Below, piece after piece: positions 17,154 through 25,499 of a stretch of DNA of 64,000 nt. The position numbers were made by a program, and so were the translations under genes. The notes beneath the pieces are model-generated. The model made no database searches and was not told the origin of the DNA. It worked only from the letters and a program-made list of their open reading frames with translations. Positions within the stretch are counted from its first letter, which is position 1. The number at the start of each line of letters is the position of its first letter. Where the stretch lies: the NCBI RefSeq assembly GCF_002917925.1, contig NZ_PPFE01000014.1, positions 1 to 64,000 on the forward strand. The letters run 5' to 3'. Origin of the DNA: Roseovarius confluentis (lineage in GTDB: Bacteria; Pseudomonadota; Alphaproteobacteria; Rhodobacterales; Rhodobacteraceae).

Positions 17154-17375
17154 TCAGGCGTTGGGTCGCGCGTCGAGCCAGGCGATCTGGTCACGAATGA
17201 AGTTCGGGTCGGTTTCCATGCGGATGAAGACTGCCGTCAGCGCGGCGACCGCTGCGGGCATGTCGTCGTCCGGGCTGCCAACGGGCATCAGGATTTCGCA
17301 GGTGCCGTCGGGGGCGACGGTCAGTGCAAATGTGTCGGACGGGATCACGGTGCCGGTATCGGAATGGGCTTGCAT
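17154..17375 (-). CDS. Small hypothetical protein (73 aa)
   Basis: ATG 17375 has GGAG at good spacing. The protein is acidic with a central hydrophobic helix (MPAAVAALTAVFIRMETD) and no signal peptide. It is probably co-transcribed with the rhodanese gene 20 bp downstream. I do not recognise the family; the correct SD and operon position support a real gene. Confidence 0.6.
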   Translation of the reverse strand: MQAHSDTGTVIPSDTFALTVAPDGTCEILMPVGSPDDDMPAAVAALTAVFIRMETDPNFIRDQIAWLDARPNA

Positions 17376-17544
17376 GGGTCTCTCCTGACGGTTTTCCCAG
17401 CAATAGAGACGGGGCGGCGGGCTGTCAAAACGACGCGGCGGGCGCGCGCGCGTGGTGCTGTTTGCGCGAACGTGATCGCGGGACCGCCCGGATTTGTGGA
17501 AACGCCGACGTGACCGGTCTATGTTGCGCGATCAGGGAGGTGCC

Positions 17545-18468
17545 ATGCGCGTTGTTCGACTTGCTTTCATGCTGATCTTTGCCGGGCTGGCCGCGCAGGC
17601 GGATCAGCGCGAGGACTACCTTGACATGGCGCAGCGCGGCTGGAGTTACGAGCTGCGTACCACGATGATCGGGCGGGACATGGAAATCCCGGTACGGATC
17701 AACGGGCGCGACATGGCGGGGGCCGCGCTGTGCGTGGTGGGCGAGAAGCCCCACCCCGAGACCCGCGCGGTGCTCGATGCGTTCCGGGGCCTGATCGGAG
17801 ACGTTTACGGCAAGCCGCTGCCGATGCGGTTTGCCGGGGACACGGCGCAGGGCTGTGGGGCGGGGCGGGTCGTGTTGTTGCGGCTGTATTCCGGGCGGCC
17901 GCCGAACCGGGCGCTGTCGCAGGACGTGGACTGGATGAACAGCGCTTTCGGTCTGGGCCTGCCGCGGGGGCGGGACTATGCGGCGATGTCGCCGGCGATG
18001 GCGCAGACGTTCTTTGGCCACCTTGGGCAGGTGACGCATATCATGGTCAAGCAGCCGGGGCCGTCGACGCCCGGAAAGCTGGAGCGCAAATTCTATCGCT
18101 CGATCCTTGTGGAAGAGTTGTTCCAGTCGTTCACCTTCGGGATGGATGTGCTGAAGTTCGACCGCGACGCGCGGTTCGTGTCAAAACTGCAGGAATTTCC
18201 CGTGAACATGGGCAGGATGCCGTGGAGCTCACGCGGGTTCATGCGGGCGATCCTGGGGTCGAACCCGGTAGGGCTGTGCCGGTTTGACGTTTTCATGCTG
18301 CATGCGGTGGCGCAGTCGCCGGGGGCCGAGACAAACGCGCCGGAATTCATAGATTTCATCGACGTGAACTACGAGCGACTGGATGCGCTGAGCGCGGAAA
18401 GTTTTGCCGATGCGCGGTTTGCGCCACTGATGGACCCGGACTGCGCGGCCGACCGGACGGTGCGTTAG
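17545..18468 (+). CDS. Secreted hypothetical protein, DUF2927-like
   Basis: 307 residues from ATG 17545, preceded by AGGGAGG. An N-terminal signal peptide (MRVVRLAFMLIFAGLAAQA) precedes a basic-acidic globular domain with a SILVEELFQSFTFGMDVL helix containing Glu-Glu near a conserved aromatic region, reminiscent of DUF2927 proteins common in Rhodobacterales. A protease-like role has been suggested for related proteins, but I cannot confirm a metal motif. It stands alone upstream of the MoxR operon. Confidence 0.6.
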   Translation: MRVVRLAFMLIFAGLAAQADQREDYLDMAQRGWSYELRTTMIGRDMEIPVRINGRDMAGAALCVVGEKPHPETRAVLDAFRGLIGDVYGKPLPMRFAGDTAQGCGAGRVVLLRLYSGRPPNRALSQDVDWMNSAFGLGLPRGRDYAAMSPAMAQTFFGHLGQVTHIMVKQPGPSTPGKLERKFYRSILVEELFQSFTFGMDVLKFDRDARFVSKLQEFPVNMGRMPWSSRGFMRAILGSNPVGLCRFDVFMLHAVAQSPGAETNAPEFIDFIDVNYERLDALSAESFADARFAPLMDPDCAADRTVR

Positions 18469-18590
18469 GGATTACGACTTTCGGTTAGGTAGGCGGCGAC
18501 TGGCCGCTTGCCCTAGCGTTGATGTGATGCGCCGCGCGGTGGGAGAGGCTGCGGGGTGCTGTCAAACGGTGTGTTTCGGGAGGACAGGAT

Positions 18591-19544
18591 GTGCTGAAAG
18601 AGGCCGGCCAGCGCGATATCGCGGGATTGTTGCAGCAGTTGGGAGATGGGCTGATCGGGCATGAGAGCCTGATCGAGCGAATGACGATCGCGCTGTTGAC
18701 CGGGGGGCATCTGCTGGTCGAAGGGGCGCCGGGGCTGGCCAAGACGCGGGCGGTGAAATGCCTTGCGAAGGCGGTGGAAGGGTCGTTCGCGCGTATTCAA
18801 TGCACGCCCGACCTGATGCCGGCCGACCTGACCGGTACGCCAGTCTACAAGCCCGGCGATGGCAGTTTCGAGTTCGTCAAAGGGCCGGTCTTTCACAACC
18901 TCGTCTTGGTGGACGAGATCAACCGGGCGCCGCCCAAGGTGCAGTCGGCCCTGCTGGAGGCGATGGGCGAAGGACAGGTCACGGCAGGCAGCGAGACGCA
19001 CGGTTTGCCCGATCCGTTCCTGGTGGTGGCGACGCAGAACCCGATCGAGCACGAGGGGACCTTTCCGCTGCCCGAGGCGCAGCTGGACCGGTTCCTGCTA
19101 CACGTGGTGCTCGACTTGCCGGATCTCGAGACCGAGCGGGCGATCCTGAACCTTGTCGAGGCCGAGACGCATGGCGAGGCGGTGGCGTCGGACGCAACGA
19201 TCAGCCAGCAAAGCCTGAAGGAGGCGCGCAAGGCGGTGGCGGACGTGCATCTGGCCGCGGAGTTGCGTGACTATATCGTGCGGCTGGTGATGGCGACGCG
19301 GGGCGGGGATTTGGCCGGGGATATCCAGCACGCGGTGTCGCCGCGCGGCACGCTCGCGCTGGCGGCGGCGGCGCGGGCGCGGGCGTTTCTGAAGGGGCGC
19401 GACCATGCGCTGCCCGAGGACGTGGCGGCCTTGGCACCCGATGCGCTGGCGCACCGGATGGTGCTGAGCTGGCGGGCGATGGCCGAGGGGCGCCGGGCAA
19501 GGGACGTGGTGGCGGATATCGTCAAAGCGGTGGAGCCGCTGTGA
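18591..19544 (+). CDS. MoxR-family AAA+ ATPase
   Basis: 317 residues from GTG 18591. Walker A is EGAPGLAKT (44-52), Walker B is LVLVDEINRAPP, and the sensor segment TQNPIEHEGTFPLPEAQLDRF is diagnostic for MoxR. These chaperone-like ATPases work with VWA-domain proteins to mature enzymes, the founding case being methanol dehydrogenase (MxaR). It is the first gene of a seven-gene operon with 4-8-base overlaps: DUF58, DUF4381, two VWA proteins, a TPR-like and a BatD-like protein. Confidence 0.92.
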   Translation: MLKEAGQRDIAGLLQQLGDGLIGHESLIERMTIALLTGGHLLVEGAPGLAKTRAVKCLAKAVEGSFARIQCTPDLMPADLTGTPVYKPGDGSFEFVKGPVFHNLVLVDEINRAPPKVQSALLEAMGEGQVTAGSETHGLPDPFLVVATQNPIEHEGTFPLPEAQLDRFLLHVVLDLPDLETERAILNLVEAETHGEAVASDATISQQSLKEARKAVADVHLAAELRDYIVRLVMATRGGDLAGDIQHAVSPRGTLALAAAARARAFLKGRDHALPEDVAALAPDALAHRMVLSWRAMAEGRRARDVVADIVKAVEPL

Positions 19545-20443
19545 GTGCCGCGTTGGAGCAGCCGGGGGTCCGGCTTGCCGCCGGGGACCTGATCGCGCTG
19601 CGCGCCCATGCGCTGACCGGGCCGGGCGGCGCGGAGCAATGCGCCACGCTGCCCGGAGGCCATGCGACACGGGTCAAGGGGCAGGGGATCGAGGTGGCGG
19701 ATATCCGGGACTACCTGCCCGGCGACGACATCCGGCATCTGGACCGGGCGAGCACGGCGCGGACCGGCAAGCTGCATGTGCGGCAGTTTCAGGCGGAGCG
19801 AGACCGGGTGCGGTACCTTGTGGCCGATATGCGCAGCGAGATGCTGTGGGGCTTGCGCCGGGCGCTGTTGTCGGTGGCGGCCGCCGAGGCGCTGGTTCTG
19901 GATGCCTGGCCGCTGATCGAGCAGGGCGGGCGTGTCGGGCTCTTGGCGGTGACGGACCGGGATGTGACCGTGGTGCCGCCACGCGGGCGCATCCGCGGGA
20001 TGCTGGACGTGATCGGCGGGCTGGTGGAGGCCCATGCACGGGCGCTGGAGGATGCGGCGCAGGACAAGGGCTCGACCGGCGGGGCGCTGTCGCTGGACCG
20101 GGCGCTGCACCGGCTGGAGCGGCTGGCGCCATCGGGGGCGGAGATCGTGATCGCCTCGGGGTTCGACGCGCCGGGCGAGGAACTGGTGAAGGTGCTGGAC
20201 GGGTTGGGGCAAAGGCGGGCAATCCGGCTGCTTTTGGTGTCGAACACCGACGCGTTGCCGGCGGGCCGGTACCCGGTACGGCTGGCCGATGGGCGACGGG
20301 CGAATTTGCGGATCGGTGTGAATGACTCGGTTCCGACAATGGTACGCATCGCGGGGCGCGAGGCGCTGGTGGTGGATGCCGGGGCCGACCCACGCGAGAC
20401 GGCGCGGGTCTTGATCCGCTATCACGATGAGCATGCGGCATGA
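19541..20443 (+). CDS. DUF58 domain protein (MxaS-like)
   Basis: 300 residues from GTG 19541, overlapping the MoxR stop. The DUF58 hallmark LPGDDIRHLDRASTARTGKL is at about 60-82; a VWA-like core follows without a full MIDAS. The MoxR-DUF58 pair is the invariant core of MoxR operons (MxaR-MxaS in methanol oxidisers). Function likely as a MoxR partner at the inner membrane face. Confidence 0.88.
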   Translation: MSAALEQPGVRLAAGDLIALRAHALTGPGGAEQCATLPGGHATRVKGQGIEVADIRDYLPGDDIRHLDRASTARTGKLHVRQFQAERDRVRYLVADMRSEMLWGLRRALLSVAAAEALVLDAWPLIEQGGRVGLLAVTDRDVTVVPPRGRIRGMLDVIGGLVEAHARALEDAAQDKGSTGGALSLDRALHRLERLAPSGAEIVIASGFDAPGEELVKVLDGLGQRRAIRLLLVSNTDALPAGRYPVRLADGRRANLRIGVNDSVPTMVRIAGREALVVDAGADPRETARVLIRYHDEHAA

Positions 20444-20802
20444 GCGGCGCGCCCCTTTCCGAAGCGGCGATGCGCGACAGCCTGCTGGATATAAGGTTGC
20501 CGCCGGGAGGCGCGGTGGAGGCCGTGGCGGACGTCCTGGTGTCGGCGGGGCTGGCGGGGTGTGCTGCGCTACTGGTGATCGGAGGGTTGCGGCTGGCATT
20601 TACGCGACGGCGCAGCGGCGCGACACCGGGGGTTGAGGCGCGTATTGCCGCGCTGGCGGAGTTGCCCGAGGACGCACGGCGCGTGGGTTTGCTGCACTTG
20701 CTGAAGGAGGTTGCGCCGGAGCGGTATGATGCGTTGCGCCCCACTCTGTACCGGCGGGAGGCGGAGATCGACGTGGAGGCGGAGGTGAGGGCGCATGTTT
20801 GA
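20440..20802 (+). CDS. DUF4381 family membrane protein
   Basis: 120 residues; one membrane helix at about 28-52 (VLVSAGLAGCAALLVIGGL) followed by a cytoplasmic helical tail with LLHLLKEVAPERYDALRPTLYR. Small single-span proteins of this kind occur between the DUF58 and VWA genes of MoxR operons. It overlaps both neighbours by 4 and 8 bases. Confidence 0.78.
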   Translation: MSGAPLSEAAMRDSLLDIRLPPGGAVEAVADVLVSAGLAGCAALLVIGGLRLAFTRRRSGATPGVEARIAALAELPEDARRVGLLHLLKEVAPERYDALRPTLYRREAEIDVEAEVRAHV

Positions 20803-21760
20803 GCTCGCGCAGCCGCTGGCGCTGTTGCTGCTGCCGCTGCCGTGGTTGGTGCAGCGGTTCGTGGCGGCGCGGAGTGCGGGGGGACGGGCCTTGGTGCTGC
20901 CACGCCGTGTCGGCGAGGATCTGCTGGATCGAGCGCGACGCGGCGGCGTGGGCGTGGCGGGCGTGCCGCTGCGCGATGGAGCGTTGTGGATGGCCTGGGC
21001 GCTGCTGGTGGTGGCGTTGTCCGGTCCGAGGGATCTTGCGCCGGTGTCGGCGCTGAAGGTGTCGGGACGGGACCTGGCAATTGCGCTGGATCTGTCCGGC
21101 TCGATGGTGCGGGACGATTTCGACCTCGACGGCCGGCAGGTGACGCGGCTGGAGGCGGTGCAGACCGTCGGCGCGGAGTTTGCCCGGCGGCGGGGCGGCG
21201 ACCGGCTGGCGCTGATCGTGTTTGGCTCGGAGGCCTATTACGCGACGCCCTTCACGTTCGACATCGAGGCGGTGGCGCAGGAGATCGAGACCTCGGTGAT
21301 CGGCATCTCGGGGCGGGCGACGAACGTCTCGGACGGTCTGGGCCTTGCGCTGAAACGGATGAAGGACAGCGATGCGGCGAGCAAGGTGGTGATCCTGCTG
21401 TCGGACGGGGTGAACAACGCGGGCGCGACGAAGCCGCTGGGCGTGGCCGAGCTGGCCGCCCGGATGGGGGTGCGGGTGCATACCATCGCGCTGGGACCCA
21501 AAGACCTGGAGAGTGCCGAGGAAGGCGAGCGCGGCGTGGTGGATGCGCGGAGCTTGCGGGCGATTGCGGAGGTCTCGGGCGGCGAGAGTTTCCGGGTGCG
21601 CACGACCGAGGATCTGCAGCAGGTGGCGGATGCGCTGGACCGGCTGGAGGCGAATGACAGCGACGGGCTGGCTGCCGAAATCTATCGAGATTACTGGCCC
21701 TGGCCCGCCGCGGCGGCTGCGTTGCTGTGCCTATTCGTGATCGCGAGGGACCCGGCATGA
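20795..21760 (+). CDS. VWA domain protein, BatA / MxaC-like
   Basis: 321 residues. Two N-terminal membrane helices (about 5-22, 63-80), a von Willebrand A domain with complete MIDAS (Asp99-x-Ser101-x-Ser103 in LDLSGSM; RATNVSDG; LLSDGVNN), and a C-terminal helix anchor (about 295-312). It probably displays the metal-binding VWA domain in the periplasm as a MoxR-driven chaperone. Corresponds in position to MxaC or BatA. Confidence 0.88.
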   Translation: MFELAQPLALLLLPLPWLVQRFVAARSAGGRALVLPRRVGEDLLDRARRGGVGVAGVPLRDGALWMAWALLVVALSGPRDLAPVSALKVSGRDLAIALDLSGSMVRDDFDLDGRQVTRLEAVQTVGAEFARRRGGDRLALIVFGSEAYYATPFTFDIEAVAQEIETSVIGISGRATNVSDGLGLALKRMKDSDAASKVVILLSDGVNNAGATKPLGVAELAARMGVRVHTIALGPKDLESAEEGERGVVDARSLRAIAEVSGGESFRVRTTEDLQQVADALDRLEANDSDGLAAEIYRDYWPWPAAAAALLCLFVIARDPA

Positions 21761-22650
21761 GCCTGGACGTCACCCTGCTGCGGCCCCTGTGGCTGTTGGC
21801 GCTGCCCGTGCTGGCGGGGCTGGCGTGGTGGCTTTGGTCGCAGCGGCAGGGGTTGGGCGACTGGCAGCGGGCGGCGGACCCGGGCATGATCCGCGCGATG
21901 GCGGCGCTGGGCCGGGTCGAGGCGCAGTCGGGGCGGTCGGGGCTGTGGGCCGGGATGGCGGTGCTGGTGATCGCGGTGCTGGCGCTGGCGGGACCGGCGG
22001 TGGAGCGGCGGGACACGCCCAGTTTTCGCAACCTCGACGGGGTGCTGTTCGTGGTCGATGCCTCGAGCAGTGTGACGGAGGATGACCGCTGGCCGCAGAT
22101 GCAGGCGCTGGGGCGGTTCGGGCTGGCCAACCTGGGAACGCGGCCCGGGGGAATCGTGGTCTATGGCGGGGACGCCTATCTGGCGACGGGCATGACGCTG
22201 GATCATTTGCAGCTTGGGCAGACGTTTTCGTTGATCGGGCCGGAGCTGGTGCCCGACCCCGGCACAAGGCCCGCGCGCGCATTGGCGCTGGCGGTGGCGC
22301 GGCTGGAAGAGGCCGAGATCATCGCGGGGGACGTGGTGCTTTTCACAGATGGGGCGGGGTTGGGGCCGGAGAGTTTGCGGCTGGCGGCACGGCTGTCGGA
22401 GATCGGGGCAAGGCTGTCGTTGGTTGGGATGGGCGACGCACCGGCGCTCGTGACCCATGCGCAGGCAGGCGGCGGGCGGGTCTTTGGGCTGAACGACGCG
22501 GAGGCGCTGGCCGGCTGGCTGGGGCAGGACATGGCGGCGCGGCTGGAGCGGCAGGATTATCCGCTGATTTTCTGGAGCGACATGGGTCGGTACCTGCTAT
22601 TACTGGCCGCCGTGCCGATGCTGCTGATGTTCCGCAGGCAGGCCGCATGA
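21757..22650 (+). CDS. VWA domain protein, BatB / MxaL-like
   Basis: 297 residues from ATG 21757 (4-base overlap; the in-frame upstream Met at 21727 lies inside the previous gene). Membrane helices at about 10-27 and 64-80, VWA MIDAS Asp101-x-Ser103-x-Ser105 in VVDASSSVT, and a C-terminal membrane segment (LLLLAAVPMLLMF). Second VWA protein of the operon, the usual partner of BatA-type proteins. Confidence 0.86.
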   Translation: MSLDVTLLRPLWLLALPVLAGLAWWLWSQRQGLGDWQRAADPGMIRAMAALGRVEAQSGRSGLWAGMAVLVIAVLALAGPAVERRDTPSFRNLDGVLFVVDASSSVTEDDRWPQMQALGRFGLANLGTRPGGIVVYGGDAYLATGMTLDHLQLGQTFSLIGPELVPDPGTRPARALALAVARLEEAEIIAGDVVLFTDGAGLGPESLRLAARLSEIGARLSLVGMGDAPALVTHAQAGGGRVFGLNDAEALAGWLGQDMAARLERQDYPLIFWSDMGRYLLLLAAVPMLLMFRRQAA

Positions 22651-23321
22651 GGGGGCTGGCGCTGATAACGGCGGTGTTCCTGCTGGCCGGCCTGAGCCTG
22701 GGCGGGACGGCGTCGTTCGGGCGCGTGTTGTTGGCGGTCGGGTTGCCGGGATGGGCGGCGGAGGTGTTCGACGCGCCGGACTGGCGGGGCGTGGCGCGGT
22801 TCCGCGCGGGCGAATACGGCGCGGCGGCGGAGGCCTTCGCGGCGGCCGGGCAGGACTATAACCTCGGAAATGCGCGGGCTTTCGAGGGGGAGTATGCGCA
22901 GGCTTTGGAATCCTATGATCTTGCCATTGCAGCTGGGGATCCGCGGGCGCGGGCGAATTTCGATGTGGTCGCGGCCTATTACGCGGGCCTTGCGATCGAC
23001 CCCGAGGCGCTGGCCGTGCTGCCTGACCGCAAGCGTGGGTCTACTGCCGACGCTGAGGTGGGGCAGGGCGACGCGCGTGCGGCCTCGACCGGCGACGGGG
23101 TCAGCAATACCGGCGCGGTGCTGGGCATGGCGGAGCTGGAAAGCCGTGGCAAGCTGGGCGTACGGCGCGTGTTCAAGGATTACTTCATGGTGGCCGACGA
23201 GCGCTGGCTCTTGCAGTTGGAGGACGTGCCGGGGGAATTCATGTCCGAGCGGATCTTGCAGGAACACAAGCGGCGCAGGAAACTGGGACTGTCGCCGCCC
23301 GATCCGGAGGATCCGGGATGA
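22647..23321 (+). CDS. Membrane-anchored TPR-like protein (BatE / MxaK-like)
   Basis: 224 residues. An N-terminal membrane anchor (about 4-24) is followed by helical repeats with TPR-like spacing (GVARFRAGEYGAAAEAFAAAGQ; ALESYDLAIAAGDPRARAN). In BatE proteins TPRs follow the VWA pair, and MxaK occupies a similar place in methanol operons. The C-terminal 100 residues are not recognised. Overlaps both neighbours by four bases. Confidence 0.7.
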   Translation: MRGLALITAVFLLAGLSLGGTASFGRVLLAVGLPGWAAEVFDAPDWRGVARFRAGEYGAAAEAFAAAGQDYNLGNARAFEGEYAQALESYDLAIAAGDPRARANFDVVAAYYAGLAIDPEALAVLPDRKRGSTADAEVGQGDARAASTGDGVSNTGAVLGMAELESRGKLGVRRVFKDYFMVADERWLLQLEDVPGEFMSERILQEHKRRRKLGLSPPDPEDPG

Positions 23322-24628
23322 TGAGTGTTTGTGAGACGCGCGCCTCGGTTCCGCCCCGGCCCTCGAGCCGGGGCCCGTCGCCGGGGAAGGCGAGAGGTCC
23401 CGGATCAGGTCCGGGACGGGAGGTTCATGTGTTTGCGCTCGGCGTGTTGGCGCTTGCGATGCTCGTGCTGCTGATGCCGGCAGTGGCGTTCGGGCAGTCG
23501 CGCGAAGTGCGGCCGGGGGAATTGGCGCTGGAGGTCAGCGTGGAAGAGCGGCAAGCGACGCCCTACACGCAGGAAATGGTGCTTTTGACCATCCGCGGCA
23601 CCTATCGGCGCTATATCACCCGGGAAAAACTGGTGCAGCCGGAGCTGGAGGGGTTCAACTGGTCACAGCTGGGACCCGACACCTGGCGCGATGAGCGCGT
23701 GGACGGGCGTAAGGTCAAGGTCTTTATCCGGCGCATGGCGGTTTACCCGGAACGGCCCGGCGAACTGACCATCGGGGCGTTTCGGCACCGGCTGACGCTG
23801 ACCGACGAGGGCGACGACTGGTTCGAGCACGACGTCGCGTCCGAGCCGATCACGATCAAGGTGGACCCGGCGCCGGCGGATGGCGACTGGTGGTTCCCGG
23901 TGCGGCAACTGGAAGTGTCGGACCAGTGGTCGAACGCGCCCGACCAGCTGACGCCGGGAGAAGGCGTGTTGCGGGTGATCCGCGTCGAGGCGCTGGGCGC
24001 CACGCCCGAGATGATCCCGCCGATGCCGGAGCTTAGCTCGCCTTCGGGCATGATTTTTGCCCACCCGGAAAAGCGGCTTATCCAACTGACGCCGGAGGGA
24101 CCGAAGACCATCGCCTTCTGGCGCTGGACGATCCGGCCGGGCAATGACGTGTCGGCGGTCGTGGAGCCCTTGAGCTTTGACTATTACGACACAACCATGC
24201 GCGAAAAGCGGACGGTGGAGATCAACGCGCAGCGGGTGGCCTATGGCGCACGCGTGAGGGCAAGTGCGCCCGGTGCCCAGGCGACCGCGCAGGCCGTGCC
24301 CGAACCCGCCGAGGCGGTGTTGCCGGGCGGTCCGGCGCTGGCTGCTGCACTGGCGGTTTTCGCGGCGGCGCTGGCGCTGGGGCTGCGCGGTCGGGCGTGG
24401 TCGGGCGTGCCGCGGCTATCGGACTGGGTGCCGGGGTGGCACCCTCAGCGACGTGCGCTGCGCCGTGCGGCGCGGGCCGGGCGGGTCGGTGAGGTGCGGA
24501 AGGCTCTGGTGGCACTTTCAGGAGCGGATCCGGGAGCCGAGACGTACCGCAAGCGGTTGGCGGAACTGGATCGGGCGGTCTATTCCGGCGCGGCCCCGCC
24601 GGGCGACGTGACGCGGTTCGCCCGCTAG
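23318..24628 (+). CDS. BatD-like secreted/membrane protein with repeat-derived N-terminus
   Basis: 436 residues from ATG 23318, which overlaps the previous stop and has GGAGG at 7 bases. Residues about 8-35 are encoded by a double-hairpin repeat (Pro/Gly/Arg-rich). A signal-like helix (FALGVLALAMLVLLMPAVAFG) follows, then a BatD-type beta-rich region and a C-terminal membrane helix with a cytoplasmic tail. An alternative start is GTG 23429, just after the repeat, with its own GGGAGG; that version has a clean signal peptide. Last gene of the MoxR operon. Which start is used cannot be decided by eye. Confidence 0.78.
   Translation: MMSVCETRASVPPRPSSRGPSPGKARGPGSGPGREVHVFALGVLALAMLVLLMPAVAFGQSREVRPGELALEVSVEERQATPYTQEMVLLTIRGTYRRYITREKLVQPELEGFNWSQLGPDTWRDERVDGRKVKVFIRRMAVYPERPGELTIGAFRHRLTLTDEGDDWFEHDVASEPITIKVDPAPADGDWWFPVRQLEVSDQWSNAPDQLTPGEGVLRVIRVEALGATPEMIPPMPELSSPSGMIFAHPEKRLIQLTPEGPKTIAFWRWTIRPGNDVSAVVEPLSFDYYDTTMREKRTVEINAQRVAYGARVRASAPGAQATAQAVPEPAEAVLPGGPALAAALAVFAAALALGLRGRAWSGVPRLSDWVPGWHPQRRALRRAARAGRVGEVRKALVALSGADPGAETYRKRLAELDRAVYSGAAPPGDVTRFAR
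23351..23423. repeat. GC-rich double-hairpin repeat inside the 5' end of the BatD-like gene
   Basis: Hairpin 1: CCCCGGC - CCTCGA - GCCGGGG (23354-23373). Hairpin 2: GTCCCGGA - TCAGG - TCCGGGAC (23397-23417). The reverse complement of the element at 29662-29726 aligns along the whole length, and hairpin 2 matches 10741-10761. The element keeps the reading frame open. Confidence 0.75.
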
Positions 24629-24720
24629 TTGCACACGGGCGCCCCCGGCTGTTTCCGATTTCGCGGGGAACTTGCCCGCTGTGCGATTGGCCAAGCATTG
24701 CCGGTTCGGACAGGCCTGCG

Positions 24721-24765
24721 CCAAATGGTTGATCATTCTCGATTTGGTGCTAGGTTTCCATTTGG
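24721..24765. promoter_or_regulatory. Possible operator upstream of the LuxR response regulator
   Basis: CCAAAT (24721-24726) and ATTTGG (24742-24747) form an inverted repeat with a 15-base spacer, and CCATTTGG recurs 10 bases later, just before the SD of the next gene. The region is more AT-rich than its flanks. Autoregulation by the LuxR-type regulator is possible but unproven. Confidence 0.3.
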
Positions 24766-24775
24766 GAGGATCGGC

Positions 24776-25489
24776 ATGTTGGCAGCAAGAGATGAATGCG
24801 CGGACGCGCAGCCTGTGTCGTCGGTGATGATCGTGGACGACCATCCGCTGTACAGCGACGCGCTGGAAACGGCGCTGACGCTGGGATTCCCCGAGTGCAA
24901 AATCCGCAAGGCGGGCAGTCTTCAGGCGTGCTTCGACCTGTTGGACCAGGAGTTTCACCCCGATCTGGTGATGTTCGACCTGAAGTTGCCGGACGTGACC
25001 GGGGTGTCGGGTTTCGAGAAATTGCGCGAGCGGTTGCCCGAGGCGCGCGTGCTTGTGATCTCGTCGCTGGCGTCGAGCGAACTGGTGCACACGCTTTTGC
25101 GATCGGGCGCGATGGGATTCCTGCCAAAGGACGCCTCGGCCAAAACGCTGCAATTCGCGGTGTCCGAGATCACCGCCGGGCGGCGTTACATTCCCGCCGA
25201 GTACGTCAATGTCGAGGAGGCAGGCGGCGAGGACGATCTGTTCAAGACGACGCCCGAGCTGAGCATCCTGACGCCGCAGCAGGTTAATATCCTGAAGCTG
25301 ATTTGCGCGGGCAAGCCCAACAAGCAGATCGCTTACGAGCTGTCGCTGGCGGAAGCCACGGTCAAGGCGCATATCACCGCGCTGTTGCGCCGGCTGGACG
25401 TGCGCAACCGGACCCAGGCGGTGGTGTTCGTGGAGTCGGTGATGGCGCGTCATGCCGAACCCGAGGCGCGCGCCTTTTTGCAGCACTAG
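24776..25489 (+). CDS. LuxR/NarL-type response regulator
   Basis: 237 residues from ATG 24776 (GGGAGGA precedes; the open frame to 24629 was not used). Receiver domain with Asp21-Asp22, phosphoacceptor Asp68 in LVMFDLKLPD, and Lys in GFLPKDAS; GerE-type helix-turn-helix at about 172-235 (LTPQQVNILKLICAGKPNKQ). Its partner is probably the hybrid kinase two genes downstream. Position between the MoxR operon and PQQ genes suggests control of methanol/PQQ functions, as AgmR/ErbR-type regulators do in other bacteria; inference. Confidence 0.88.
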   Translation: MLAARDECADAQPVSSVMIVDDHPLYSDALETALTLGFPECKIRKAGSLQACFDLLDQEFHPDLVMFDLKLPDVTGVSGFEKLRERLPEARVLVISSLASSELVHTLLRSGAMGFLPKDASAKTLQFAVSEITAGRRYIPAEYVNVEEAGGEDDLFKTTPELSILTPQQVNILKLICAGKPNKQIAYELSLAEATVKAHITALLRRLDVRNRTQAVVFVESVMARHAEPEARAFLQH

Positions 25490-25499
25490 GCGCGGGCAC

